Positions 46,542-56,026 of a stretch of 64,000 nucleotides of DNA are shown in pieces. Source of the stretch: Bacillus sp. SM2101 (GTDB lineage Bacteria; Bacillota; Bacilli; Bacillales; SM2101); contig NZ_JAEUFG010000009.1 of the NCBI RefSeq assembly GCF_018588585.1, positions 62,001-126,000 of the forward strand, given 5' to 3'. The notes beneath the pieces were generated by a model. That model had not been told where the DNA came from. It did not search any database and saw only the letters and a list, made by a program, of their open reading frames with translations. The first letter of the stretch is position 1. Each line of letters opens with the position of its first letter. A program made the translations under genes and the position numbers.

Positions 46542-47713
46542 TGGGTAAGGAATTATTAATTTCGAGTTATTTACTTCTATTTAAGCTGGTCTTTAATTTA
46601 TGTAAACAATTCAAGCTGAAGAAAAAAATTACATTCGTTATTTCGTATGAAGAAAATGCGCATTTTTTATATAAAGAATTGATAAAACAATCTATGTCAA
46701 TTGACATTATCATTTTGTGTAAAACGTCAGCAAAAACAGACCTTCAACATATTTTTCAAGAAGCAAAAATATATACGTTTGAATCAAAGAATTTAATTCA
46801 TTGGCTTTTGTCTATTTATCATTTGGCTACATCCAAAATAATCATCATAGATAATTATTTTGCATTTTTATCGGCAATTACATTTAAGAACAATGTTGAG
46901 TGCATTCAAATTTGGCATGCCGCTGGAGCGTTAAAAACCTTTGGCTTACAAGACAAATCGGTTGGTAAAAGGAGTAACAAAGCTCAAAGAAGGTTTCGAC
47001 AAGTGTATAAGCAATTCCACAGGGTAGTTGTTGGTTCAGAGGAAATGGCACAAATATTTATGGAATCATTTCATATTCCAGCTAATCATATACTCCCAAC
47101 TGGAATTCCAAGGACAGATCTCTTTTATGATGACCAACTTACAAGTCAAATTAAAGAAGAACTCTATTCTAGATTTCCTCTGTTAAAACATAAAAAGATA
47201 ATATTATATGCTCCGACTTTTCGGCATGGTCAATTAAATAATTACAATATTAAGCTGGATTTGGACAAGCTTTACGAAAAGCTGCAAGAGGAATATATTT
47301 TAATATTGAAGCTACATCCAATGGTTAAAGTAAATGTGGATTATGAGGAAACATACAAAGGTTTCGTTGTTGACTTATCTTCTTATAAGAGTACAAATGA
47401 GTTATTGATGATCACTGATTATTTAATTACTGATTACTCATCCATTCCTTTTGAATATGCAATTTTACAAAAGCCAATGATTTTTTACCCCTATGATTTA
47501 ACAATCTATCAACAGGAGCAGGGTGTTATTCAAGATTACGAAACTACTGTCCCTGGGCCTGTAGCGAATGATACTGATGAAATTATCGATATTATTTTAA
47601 CCCATCAATTTAATTACGAGTTGATATTAAGATTTTATCATCAATGGAATGAACACTCAAAAGGAAATTCATCAAACAGACTTGTTCAGTACATACTAAC
47701 CAAAATAACCTAA
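46541..47713 (+). CDS. tarB: CDP-glycerol glycerophosphotransferase, TarB-like primase
   Basis: 390 residues. Family signature: IQIWHAAGALKTFG, ILPTGIPRTDLFY, ILYAPTFRHGQ, ILKLHPMVKV and LITDYSSIPFEYAIL. It should add the first glycerol phosphate to the linkage disaccharide at the inner membrane face; hydrophobic patches at residues 5-20 and 80-110 fit peripheral membrane binding. Assignment as TarB (rather than TarF) is from its place right after tarD and its length, so it is a context call. One-base overlap with tarD. Confidence 0.85.
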   Translation: MGKELLISSYLLLFKLVFNLCKQFKLKKKITFVISYEENAHFLYKELIKQSMSIDIIILCKTSAKTDLQHIFQEAKIYTFESKNLIHWLLSIYHLATSKIIIIDNYFAFLSAITFKNNVECIQIWHAAGALKTFGLQDKSVGKRSNKAQRRFRQVYKQFHRVVVGSEEMAQIFMESFHIPANHILPTGIPRTDLFYDDQLTSQIKEELYSRFPLLKHKKIILYAPTFRHGQLNNYNIKLDLDKLYEKLQEEYILILKLHPMVKVNVDYEETYKGFVVDLSSYKSTNELLMITDYLITDYSSIPFEYAILQKPMIFYPYDLTIYQQEQGVIQDYETTVPGPVANDTDEIIDIILTHQFNYELILRFYHQWNEHSKGNSSNRLVQYILTKIT

Positions 47714-47782
47714 TTTATTCGACAATCGTGGTTGTTCATGTAAGAACAAAGTTAAAATGAGCTTTATGGAAAGGATTACAGC

Positions 47783-48589
47783 ATGAAATCAGTATTGACG
47801 ATTATTAATGAACATATAAACAATTTCTATCTAATTGTACGTTTATCTATATACGAATTAAAAAGTACAAATAATAATAACTACTTAGGTATCCTGTGGG
47901 AGGTCTTAAACCCAATGATTCAAATTAGTGTCTTTTGGTTTGTCTTTGGGTTAGGTATACGAGGTGATAAAGGAGTGGGTGACATCGCTTACTTGCCTTG
48001 GATGCTTTCGGGTATTAGTGTTTGGTTTTTCATCTCTCAATCCATTTTACAAGGTTCGAGATCTATTTATTCAAGAGTAAGGATCATAGCAAAAATGAAG
48101 TTTCCGATGAGTGTCATACCTACATTTGTTATCGCATCTAAGTATTACTCTCATCTTATACTTACTGGCATTATTATGGTGATATTGTTTTTCTACGATT
48201 ATTCAATATCGGTATACTTTTTACAGCTACCTTATTTTATGGCTGCTACGATAGCTATTTTAATTGCTATATCTTTAATAACAGCCACACTAGCAACGAT
48301 TGTTCGTGACGTACAAATGGTTGTTCAATCAGTCGTCAGAGTTCTATTATATTTAACGCCGATATTATGGACAGTAGAGAAATTACCAGAGTTTATTCAA
48401 CTAATTATGAAATTAAACCCATTTTATTATATTGTTGAAGGTTACCGATCGTCTCTACTGGGTCTAAACTGGTACTTTATCGACAATCTAACTTACACTT
48501 TATATTTTTGGGGGATTGTTTTCATACTATTATTAATCGGTTCTGTATTACATGTAAAATTTCGAGATCGTTTCGTGGATTTTTTATAG
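47783..48589 (+). CDS. tarG: Teichoic acid ABC exporter permease
   Basis: 268 residues, ABC-2-type permease with six membrane helices. N-terminal amphipathic YELKSTNNNNYLGILWEVLNPMIQ and the central AKMKFPMSVIPT are typical of TagG/RfbA-type polysaccharide exporters. It flips undecaprenyl-linked teichoic acid across the membrane together with TarH. The ATPase gene tarH is not adjacent: it lies 6.2 kb downstream, at the end of the cluster. ATG follows GGAAAGGATTACAGC. Confidence 0.92.
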   Translation: MKSVLTIINEHINNFYLIVRLSIYELKSTNNNNYLGILWEVLNPMIQISVFWFVFGLGIRGDKGVGDIAYLPWMLSGISVWFFISQSILQGSRSIYSRVRIIAKMKFPMSVIPTFVIASKYYSHLILTGIIMVILFFYDYSISVYFLQLPYFMAATIAILIAISLITATLATIVRDVQMVVQSVVRVLLYLTPILWTVEKLPEFIQLIMKLNPFYYIVEGYRSSLLGLNWYFIDNLTYTLYFWGIVFILLLIGSVLHVKFRDRFVDFL

Positions 48590-48805
48590 AGGTGCTCCTT
48601 ATGATAATTGCCAGTTTCACGTATAGAACTTGTTCCGAAATATTTGGCTATATTGATTAATTAAAGTAAGTGGAAAGATTTACTTTTATAAGCATTTATT
48701 ATAAATTAGTAGAAGAAATTATAACCTAGATATAAGCATTTGTCAGTTTCGTGGGCATGAGTGCTCTCAGAGTGATTGAAAGCGTTGGACGAAGATCTAT
48801 TTTAA
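48590..48805. other. Gap inside the teichoic acid cluster
   Basis: 216 bases without gene or terminator; no promoter recognised. TarI and the following genes may have a separate start of transcription here, but this is not shown. Confidence 0.3.
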
Positions 48806-48826
48806 ATGAAAGGAGTTGTTTCGTAT

Positions 48827-49543
48827 ATGATTTATGCAGAAATACTTGCAGGTGGAAAAGGAACTCGCATGGGTAATGTGAATATGCCAAAACAATTTCT
48901 ACCATTAAACAAAAAGCCGATATTAATTCATACACTTGAAAAATTCATCTTAAATTCAGATTTTGAAAAGATATTAGTCATGACTCCTAGAGAGTGGGTT
49001 CATCATTCGAAGGACATTATAAATAAGTATATTGGTGATAATGATCGAGTTATAGTCTTAGAGGGTGGTCAAGATCGCAACGAGTCAATTATGAATGGCA
49101 TTCGTTATATCGAAGATACGGTTGGGATCTTTGATGATGACTATATTGTTACACATGATTCTGTACGTCCATTTTTAACACATAGAATCATCAAAGAGAA
49201 TATTGAACAAGTTAAACACTATAATGCTGTTGATACAGTAATAGAAGCAATTGATACAATTATACAATCTGAGGACGGAAACTTAATTTCTGATATACCA
49301 AATAGAAGTATGATGTACCAAGGGCAAACTCCGCAAAGCTTCCATATAAAAACACTTGTTGGCTATTACAATAAATTAACACGAGCAGAAAAAGAACAAC
49401 TGACAGATGCTTGCAAAATATGTTCACTGTATGGTGAAGATGTAAAAATAGTTAAAGGTGAGGTTTTTAATATAAAAATTACGACTCCATATGATCTAAA
49501 GGTTGCTAATGCAATATTACAGGAGAATATTGAGCATGATTAA
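48827..49543 (+). CDS. tarI: D-ribitol-5-phosphate cytidylyltransferase
   Basis: 238 residues, IspD-like nucleotidyltransferase. Motifs: [13 protein letters not shown] (CTP-binding loop), [33 protein letters not shown]. Makes CDP-ribitol for poly(ribitol phosphate). IspD itself is the alternative, but the TarJ gene right behind it and the teichoic context decide the call. ATG 48827 is chosen: AAAGGAG (48809-48815) is upstream of it, while the earlier in-frame ATG (48806) has no such site. The end overlaps tarJ by eight bases. Confidence 0.92.
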   Translation: MIYAEILAGGKGTRMGNVNMPKQFLPLNKKPILIHTLEKFILNSDFEKILVMTPREWVHHSKDIINKYIGDNDRVIVLEGGQDRNESIMNGIRYIEDTVGIFDDDYIVTHDSVRPFLTHRIIKENIEQVKHYNAVDTVIEAIDTIIQSEDGNLISDIPNRSMMYQGQTPQSFHIKTLVGYYNKLTRAEKEQLTDACKICSLYGEDVKIVKGEVFNIKITTPYDLKVANAILQENIEHD

Positions 49544-50561
49544 TCAAGTATATAGGTTGGTATCTCCAAGGCAATTTGAAATTTCATATAAGGATAGTTC
49601 AATTAATTCAGATCGTTTAATCGTTCGCCCAACATTTTTATCGATTTGCCAAGCAGATCAACGGTATTATACTGGAACTAGGGGGGAAGCTGCATTATCT
49701 AAAAAGCTACCTATGGCATTAATTCATGAGGCAGTGGGAGAGATCGTGTACGACCCTTATGGTCAATATCGTCCTGGGACGAAGGTTGTTATGATTCCAA
49801 ACTCTCCTATTGAAGAGGATGAAATTATTGCTGAGAATTATCTACGTTCAAGCAGGTTTTTATCAAGCGGTTATGACGGTTTTATGCAGGATTATGTTTT
49901 TCTGAAAAGAGATCGCTTTGTAGTTCTGCCTGACAATATTAATGAATTTGTTGCTGCTTTTACTGAATTAATAACAATTGCAATGCATGCCATGTCAAGG
50001 TTTGAGAGATTATCGCATACTCGTCGAAAAAGGTTTGGTGTGTGGGGAGATGGGAATTTAGGTTATATTACTGCACTCCTATTAAAAAGAAAATATAGAG
50101 ATTGTCATGTCATCGTAGCTGGAAAAACGCAATATAAGTTAGACAACTTCTCATTTGTAGATGAAGTATACAATATTAATGACATACCAGATGATGTTCA
50201 GTTCGACCATGCCTTTGAATGTGTTGGTGGAATTGGTAGTCAATATGCAATTAACCAAATTATTGATTATATTATTCCTGAAGGTTCCATTTCAATCTTA
50301 GGAGTTTCTGAATATCCAGTGGAAATTAATACGAGGATGATTCTAGAAAAAGGTATTACGGTCATTGGAAGCAGTAGAAGTGGTTATATTGACTTTAAGA
50401 ATACAGTTGATTTTTTAGCAGCAAATCTTGACATCGTGGATTATTTAGAAACACTTGTAGGCTCTGTTAATGAAGTAAGATCCATTAAAGATGTTATCAA
50501 TGCCTTTGAAAAAGACTTAACTACATCTTGGGGCAAGACTGTACTGGAATGGAAGATATAA
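49536..50561 (+). CDS. tarJ: Ribulose-5-phosphate reductase
   Basis: 341 residues, zinc-type medium-chain dehydrogenase. Reduces ribulose-5-phosphate to ribitol-5-phosphate, the TarI substrate. Seen: catalytic-zinc Cys in [24 protein letters not shown] with its His-Glu pair, and the nucleotide-binding [16 protein letters not shown]. The structural-zinc four-Cys loop of ordinary alcohol dehydrogenases is absent, as in TarJ. ATG 49536 follows CAGGAGA and overlaps the end of tarI (ATGATTAA), so the two are coupled. Confidence 0.92.
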   Translation: MINQVYRLVSPRQFEISYKDSSINSDRLIVRPTFLSICQADQRYYTGTRGEAALSKKLPMALIHEAVGEIVYDPYGQYRPGTKVVMIPNSPIEEDEIIAENYLRSSRFLSSGYDGFMQDYVFLKRDRFVVLPDNINEFVAAFTELITIAMHAMSRFERLSHTRRKRFGVWGDGNLGYITALLLKRKYRDCHVIVAGKTQYKLDNFSFVDEVYNINDIPDDVQFDHAFECVGGIGSQYAINQIIDYIIPEGSISILGVSEYPVEINTRMILEKGITVIGSSRSGYIDFKNTVDFLAANLDIVDYLETLVGSVNEVRSIKDVINAFEKDLTTSWGKTVLEWKI

Positions 50562-50590
50562 ATGTCTAATATTCAAAGAAGGATATTTCA

Positions 50591-51769
50591 ATGATAAATG
50601 TGAAGCTTTTGCCAACATTATTAGTGAAAATTTTATTTGGTAGTTTGCATCAAATTTTCGCACTGCTTTATGCGATCAATCCCAATAAAATAACCTTTGC
50701 ATCTAGTCGTTCTGAAGAGATTAGTGGAAATTTAAAATTTGTTTATGAAGAGCTATTAGCTAGAAACAAAGGAATCTCTTATGTATTGTTATTTAAAAGG
50801 AATTCAGCAAGTAAAATAGGGAAGTTGACATATTTAGTACATATGACTAAGGTAATGTATCATCTGGCTACTTCAAAATACTTTGTAATAGATGATTATT
50901 TTTTTCCTGTATATATTATAAGCCCTAGACAAGGTGTGGATATTATTCAGCTATGGCATGCAGCAGGTGCGTTTAAGACCTTTGGACATAGTACAATTAG
51001 TAAGAGTTATGGCCCATCTAAAGAATATTTAAAATACATAAAAGTACACGGCAATTATACTAAAGTATTAGTTAGTGCGGAAGAGGTTATTCCATATTAT
51101 GCTGAAGCATTTAATATGTCTGCAAATAAAATATACCCCATAGGCATACCAAGAACAGATTATTTTTTTGATTATGCAAAGCATAGGCCAGTTTATCAAA
51201 GATTTATCGGTGAATTTCCAGAACTATCAGGAAAAAAATTGATATTATATGCTCCTACTTTTCGTGGAAATGGTTATCATCAGAAATCAATGGACTATTT
51301 AATTGATTTCCACGCATTACATTCAGTTTTAGGAGAGGACTATGCGGTTCTCGTGCACCTTCATCCTTATGTACAGGAAAAAATAGCAATAAATCCAAAA
51401 CATTCTTGTTTTATTTATCAAATTGAGAAGAATTATAGTATTGAAGAGCTATTATTATTATCTGATATGTTAATTACTGATTATTCTTCTATTATATTTG
51501 ATTATAGTATTTTACAACGTCCAATCTTATTTTATGCGAACGATTTAGAAGAGTATAGGAAAGAGCGAGACTTCTATTATCCTTATAAAAATTTTATCCC
51601 TGGTCCGTTTTTCAATAACTCCGAAGAACTGGCTTACTGTATAAAAAAAGGTGAATTTGATTATCAGTTAATATCAACGTTTAGGCAACGCTTTTTACCA
51701 ACCAGTGATGGTCATGTATCCAAAAGGGTGACTGATTTCATATTTTCGGTTGATACACACTCAGAATGA
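50591..51769 (+). CDS. CDP-glycerol/CDP-ribitol phosphotransferase (TarF/TarK-like)
   Basis: 392 residues of the teichoic acid polymerase family: NPNKITFASSRSEEISGNLKFVYEEL (seen as ITFASSRSEEISGN), IIQLWHAAGAFKTFG, PIGIPRTDYFFD, ILYAPTFRGNGYH, VHLHPYV, LITDYSSIIFDYSIL, FIPGPF. It may add the second glycerol phosphate (TarF role) or prime ribitol phosphate addition (TarK role); sequence alone does not decide. ATG follows AAAGAAGG. It closely resembles the C-terminal half of the next protein. Confidence 0.85.
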   Translation: MINVKLLPTLLVKILFGSLHQIFALLYAINPNKITFASSRSEEISGNLKFVYEELLARNKGISYVLLFKRNSASKIGKLTYLVHMTKVMYHLATSKYFVIDDYFFPVYIISPRQGVDIIQLWHAAGAFKTFGHSTISKSYGPSKEYLKYIKVHGNYTKVLVSAEEVIPYYAEAFNMSANKIYPIGIPRTDYFFDYAKHRPVYQRFIGEFPELSGKKLILYAPTFRGNGYHQKSMDYLIDFHALHSVLGEDYAVLVHLHPYVQEKIAINPKHSCFIYQIEKNYSIEELLLLSDMLITDYSSIIFDYSILQRPILFYANDLEEYRKERDFYYPYKNFIPGPFFNNSEELAYCIKKGEFDYQLISTFRQRFLPTSDGHVSKRVTDFIFSVDTHSE

Positions 51770-51797
51770 TTACAGAGAAAGAAGGGGGTTTACTTTA

Positions 51798-53819
51798 ATG
51801 AACTCACCAGGCTTAAAAGAGAGTAATTTACATAAAAAAATAGCACCTAATGAGTTAAAGATAAATGATGACAATACAAACTATAATGAAGAAGTTGGGG
51901 TTATCAAAACCAATGAATATGATGAAGAGGTAATACGTGCTGCAAAAGAGATGATTGCTGCGGGAAAAAATCTTCCTACGGCAACTTCACACACACATGT
52001 TAATGATGAAAATACAACATATACCGAAGATTTATTAGTAAAAAATATTGATCATGCTGAAAATATGCTACCATCTGCAAAACGTATGATAGATGCAGGA
52101 AAAGAGATTATACCTAAGAGAACCATATCACATTTAAGTTGGAACGGTGCAATTATGGAAATTAAGGGATATTATTATTTGCAGGATATTCCTTTGCGTG
52201 ATGAAGATTTAGTAAAGAAACGTCTCATTTTAATTAACGAAGAGAAGGAGAAAATAGCGATTCCTTTAAGAGATGTTTTAGTTGAATTATTTAACGATGA
52301 TAAATCAAAAAATATTGATGTAAATGTATACAAATGGGCAGGTTTTGTTGGGACGGTAAATTTTGCGACGATTTCTAAAAATGCACACCCTCTTCCTGCG
52401 TCATTATATAAAATGTTTATTGAAATAGAGATTCAAGATTATAATGGTAAAAAGTACAGTAGAATGTATCCGTTAGGTAATATAGAGAGGTTTTTACATC
52501 ATCAGTTTTATACAACTAAAATGGAGTATTTTTCTAACAGAAAAGAAATGAGATATAATCTTTTAGCATCTTATGATGAACATGAAAAGACGTTGACATT
52601 AAGATCAACACAGTTAATGGATATCGACCCCTCTAGGCTGATTATTGAAAAAAATAAGAGCAATGGCTTAATATATAAAATCATAAAAACAATTGGTTTT
52701 AGAGGGCTGTATAGCATTTTTAAATTGTTACCAATGGAGAAGAATAAAGTGCTGTTTGCATCAGATAGTCGAACTGAAATGAGTGGTAATTTCGAATTCG
52801 TTTATGAAGAAATGCAAAGTCGAGAATTTGATTGGAAATACAGATTTTTATTTAAAGAAGGCATTACTGATAAAAAGACAATAGGAGAAATAGTTGAGTT
52901 AGCTTATCATTTGGCAACATCGAAAGTTATTTTACTTGATGATTTTTACCCGATGGTTTATCCTTTGAAAATTCGTAAAAATGCTGAACTCATTCAACTT
53001 TGGCATGCAGTGGGTGCTTTCAAGAAATTTGGGTTTAGTCGGATAGGTCTACCTGGTGGGCCTTCACCAAAATCAAAAAATCATAGAAATTATACTAAAG
53101 CAATTGTAAGTTCTGATCATATTGGGAAATATTATGCTGAGGGTTTTGGTATTGATAGGGAAAAAGTTGTAGCAACAGGAATCCCTAGAACAGATGTGTT
53201 TTTTGATAAGTCTTATCAAGAGGAAGTAAAAGAACAATTATACAATGATTATCCATTTTTAAAAGGTAAAAAAGTCATTATGTTTGCACCAACCTTCAGA
53301 GGGAATGGTCAACAATCCGCTTATTATCCTATGGAAGTATTGAATTTACATAAGCTATACGAATCATTAAGTGATGAATATGTTTTTCTGTTTAAATTAC
53401 ACCCCTTTATAAAAAATGACTTTAGTATACCTTATCAGTATGGTGATTTTTTCTATGACTTTTCATCGTATCGGGAGATCAATGATTTATTATTTATAAC
53501 AGATGTGTTAATAACGGATTATTCTTCAGTATGTTTTGAGTACGCATTGCTTGATAAACCTATGATTTTCTTTTCTTATGATGTTGAAGAATATGTGCAG
53601 AAAAGAGATTTTTACTTTGAGTACCAATCATTTATTCCTGGTCCACTAGTACGCTCTACAAAAGAACTAATTGAGACAATTATAAATGAAAATTTCGAAA
53701 TGCATAAAATAAAACCATTTGTAGAGTATTTCTTTGATGATATAGATGGGATGTCTAGCACAAGAGTGGTGGACCAATTGATTTTAGGGCTTGAGGAAGA
53801 AGTTATTGAAGAGGGATAA
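51798..53819 (+). CDS. Poly(ribitol/glycerol-phosphate) polymerase, TarL/TagF-like, with duplicated N-terminal unit
   Basis: 673 residues. Residues about 24-60 and 70-106 are two copies of one acidic unit (DNTNYNEE…AAKEMIAAGKNLP and ENTTYTED…SAKRMIDAGKEIIP), which is not part of the usual family. Residues about 110-270 form the TarL-type N-terminal beta domain. The last 370 residues are the polymerase: VLFASDSRTEMSGNFEFVYEEM, LIQLWHAVGAFKKFG, TGIPRTDVFFD, MFAPTFRGNG, LFKLHPF, VLITDYSSVCFEYALLDKP, FIPGPLV. ATG 51798 follows GAAGGGGG; a start further upstream would overlap the preceding gene. It builds the main chain at the membrane; ribitol specificity is inferred from TarIJ. Confidence 0.9.
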   Translation: MNSPGLKESNLHKKIAPNELKINDDNTNYNEEVGVIKTNEYDEEVIRAAKEMIAAGKNLPTATSHTHVNDENTTYTEDLLVKNIDHAENMLPSAKRMIDAGKEIIPKRTISHLSWNGAIMEIKGYYYLQDIPLRDEDLVKKRLILINEEKEKIAIPLRDVLVELFNDDKSKNIDVNVYKWAGFVGTVNFATISKNAHPLPASLYKMFIEIEIQDYNGKKYSRMYPLGNIERFLHHQFYTTKMEYFSNRKEMRYNLLASYDEHEKTLTLRSTQLMDIDPSRLIIEKNKSNGLIYKIIKTIGFRGLYSIFKLLPMEKNKVLFASDSRTEMSGNFEFVYEEMQSREFDWKYRFLFKEGITDKKTIGEIVELAYHLATSKVILLDDFYPMVYPLKIRKNAELIQLWHAVGAFKKFGFSRIGLPGGPSPKSKNHRNYTKAIVSSDHIGKYYAEGFGIDREKVVATGIPRTDVFFDKSYQEEVKEQLYNDYPFLKGKKVIMFAPTFRGNGQQSAYYPMEVLNLHKLYESLSDEYVFLFKLHPFIKNDFSIPYQYGDFFYDFSSYREINDLLFITDVLITDYSSVCFEYALLDKPMIFFSYDVEEYVQKRDFYFEYQSFIPGPLVRSTKELIETIINENFEMHKIKPFVEYFFDDIDGMSSTRVVDQLILGLEEEVIEEG

Positions 53820-54185
53820 ATTAAGAAGTTTTATTTACAAAGGTTTGCTGTCAGAAAGCAAAATGGACGAAACATAAATAACTGATTTCATGCTATTGCA
53901 GGAGTGTTTGCTTAGGTTTATATATCTAACAAAAACAATCTTGCAATGGCATTTTTAATTTATATGAGCTTTTGATGTATTTACAAAAATTTTTCAAAAT
54001 CTTTAAAAGCTTACTGTATTTTTCGCAAATCAAATCCGTATAATAAAGTAAATAGTTCGATAATCAAACTTATATTTATATTGTCTGTGTGGAAAACTTA
54101 ATATATGCCAATTGTTCATTATTAATTCGTTCAGGTACAGCGTAGCATTCACCACGAAGATTTATATTGCTTGTGCTTACCCTAA
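53820..54185. other. Gap within the teichoic acid cluster
   Basis: No gene and no clear terminator after the polymerase gene. CTTTTAAA-rich AT sequence only. Confidence 0.3.
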
Positions 54186-54245
54186 TTATTGTTTTCGTAA
54201 GAAGAAATAATATGTAAAAACAACTAACGTTCATGATACTGTTTC
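54186..54245 (+). repeat. Fragment of the dispersed repeat family
   Basis: TTATTGTTTTCGTAAGAAG, then ACAACTAACGTTCATGATAC, which matches the left end and core of fuller copies (ACAACTAGC, CGTAGCATC). The right half is missing or decayed. Confidence 0.55.
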
Positions 54246-54322
54246 CCTACAGTTCGATAGCCTGATATAAGAAAGTAATTGATTTGTTCATGAAGACGTA
54301 AGTTGGAAAAGGGGGACTATTA

Positions 54323-54598
54323 ATGAGGATAAAAGTTTTAAATTCTATAACTGATGAAAATGGTATCGCTACACCTAACGACATGATTGGCAAAGAATAT
54401 GATGTAATAAAAAAAGATCAGGCTGGTGTATGGGTGAGAGCTCAAGGTAAACTAGATGCATTTTTATACTACGAAGAATTAGAAATTTTAGAACTAAGTG
54501 ACAATTTATCTAATCCTCTTAGTCATTATTTTAAGGGATTACCTAAGGATAAATATGAGGAAGAATTAGCATCTTTAGGGTGTTCGCATTTACTATAA
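54323..54598 (+). CDS. Small protein of unknown function in the teichoic acid cluster
   Basis: 91 residues, no signal peptide or membrane helix. The first 55 residues look like one small beta-rich domain (MRIKVLNSITDENG, GKEYDVIKKDQAGVWVRAQG, YYEELEIL), reminiscent of short SH3-like barrels, followed by a helical tail ending in CSHLL. I recognise no family. The ATG is supported by AAAAGGGGG eight bases upstream. It sits between the polymerase and tarH, but 500-base and 200-base gaps on either side leave its link to teichoic acid open. Confidence 0.7.
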   Translation: MRIKVLNSITDENGIATPNDMIGKEYDVIKKDQAGVWVRAQGKLDAFLYYEELEILELSDNLSNPLSHYFKGLPKDKYEEELASLGCSHLL

Positions 54599-54809
54599 TA
54601 TGTACAAAATTCATTTACTTTACGGTCTGATGTATGATCAGTTTATTTTATGATCTGTTTGCAGCACGATACCTAGCTAATATTAATCATGATGGTGAGT
54701 ATGTTGTTAATAAATATCTATTCATAAAAATTTATGTTAATATGGATATAAAAATTGTGAATAGTAAAAGTGCCTATATTCATTTTTATGGTTAATAGAA
54801 GGAGCAAAT

Positions 54810-55631
54810 ATGAACAGTACTGTTATTTTTAACAATGTTGCAAAAAAGTATAAAATGTATAAAAAAACTTCAGATAAGCTGTTAGATATCGTCCTCCCTA
54901 AAGGCTATGGGAAGGATTTTTATGCGTTGCAGGATATTAACTTTAAAGCTGAAAAGGGAGATACTATAGGTATTGTCGGTATTAATGGTTCAGGAAAATC
55001 GACATTATCAAATTTGATTTCAGGGGTAATACCACCATCTTCAGGAGGTATTGAAATAAACGGTGAAGCCTCGCTTATAGCAATCGCATCTGGCTTAAAC
55101 AATGAATTAACTGGAAGAGATAACATTGAGCTGAAATGTTTAATGTTAGGCTTCTCGAAACAAGAAATAAAAGTGTTAACTCCTGAAATTATTGAATTTG
55201 CTGAACTCGGGGAATTCATTGATCAACCCGTTAAAAAATATTCAAGTGGTATGAAGTCTCGATTAGGATTTGCAATTTCAGTGTCAATAGATCCTGATAT
55301 ATTAGTAATTGATGAGGCGCTATCAGTAGGTGATAAAACATTTGCTGATAAATGTTTAGAAAAAATGAATAGCTTTAAAGAAAAAGGAAAGACCATCTTT
55401 TTTATTAGCCATTCAATGGGTCAAATAAAAGACTTCTGTGAAAAGGTTCTTTGGTTAGAAGCAGGTGAAATCAAAGCATATGGTTTAAAAGAGGAGATTA
55501 TACCTCAATATGAAAAGTTTATAAAAGATTATAAGAAGATGACGAAGGAAGAAAAGGAGCAATTAAAACATAAATTCAATGAAAAACGTAGTGGCAAACA
55601 AATCCAAGCGCAGACATCACCTACTGGATAA
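54810..55631 (+). CDS. tarH: Teichoic acid ABC exporter ATPase
   Basis: 273 residues. Walker A GINGSGKST starts at residue 57, signature motif KKYSSGMKSRLGFA, Walker B ILVIDEALSVGD, switch His in FFISHSM. Energises export of teichoic acid with TarG. B. subtilis 168 TagH has a long extra C-terminal half (527 residues); this one ends soon after the ATPase domain in a short charged helix, like the compact TarH type. ATG follows AGAAGGAGCAAAT. It closes the cluster, separated from tarG by the polymer genes. Confidence 0.93.
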   Translation: MNSTVIFNNVAKKYKMYKKTSDKLLDIVLPKGYGKDFYALQDINFKAEKGDTIGIVGINGSGKSTLSNLISGVIPPSSGGIEINGEASLIAIASGLNNELTGRDNIELKCLMLGFSKQEIKVLTPEIIEFAELGEFIDQPVKKYSSGMKSRLGFAISVSIDPDILVIDEALSVGDKTFADKCLEKMNSFKEKGKTIFFISHSMGQIKDFCEKVLWLEAGEIKAYGLKEEIIPQYEKFIKDYKKMTKEEKEQLKHKFNEKRSGKQIQAQTSPTG

Positions 55632-55662
55632 CCTAACAGCCATAATATTTACTTCTGATACA

Positions 55663-55789
55663 TAAGGTTGTTTTCGCACGGATTGATGCTTTCGTTCTAG
55701 GATAAAAGCACGTATACATCTAGCATAATATACATTATGCTGTGCATTTTTAGTAACAAAAGCATCGATGTTTTTGAAAAAAATCTTAT
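55663..55789 (+). repeat. Dispersed inverted-repeat element downstream of tarH
   Basis: Left end AAGGTTGTTTTCGCACGG, ATTGATGCTTTCGTTCTAGG, core GCACGTATACATCTAGC; right end AACAAAAGCATCGATG complements the left. It lies between tarH and its terminator. Confidence 0.75.
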
Positions 55790-55819
55790 TAAATTACATC
55801 GATCCTTTCTATAACAAAT

Positions 55820-55866
55820 AAAGGGGCACTTCTATGTCTTATTTTGACTTAGAAATGCCCCTTTTT
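55820..55866 (+). terminator. Terminator downstream of tarH
   Basis: AAAGGGGCACTTCTA pairs with TAGAAATGCCCCTTT (one mismatch) around a 15-nt loop, followed by TTTTTG. It lies 190 bases after tarH, beyond the repeat element. Confidence 0.88.
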
Positions 55867-56026
55867 GTATGTAAATATATATTGATTCGAAAATAAGGTT
55901 GTGTTAAAATTAGATTTGATCAGAATAAAAAATAAATATAATCGCAATTACCCAATTTAATATTAACATTTCTTTAGGTTTCTGTCAAGCTTTCAGTGAA
56001 AAATATCTAATTTGAGAGGTGCTTAT

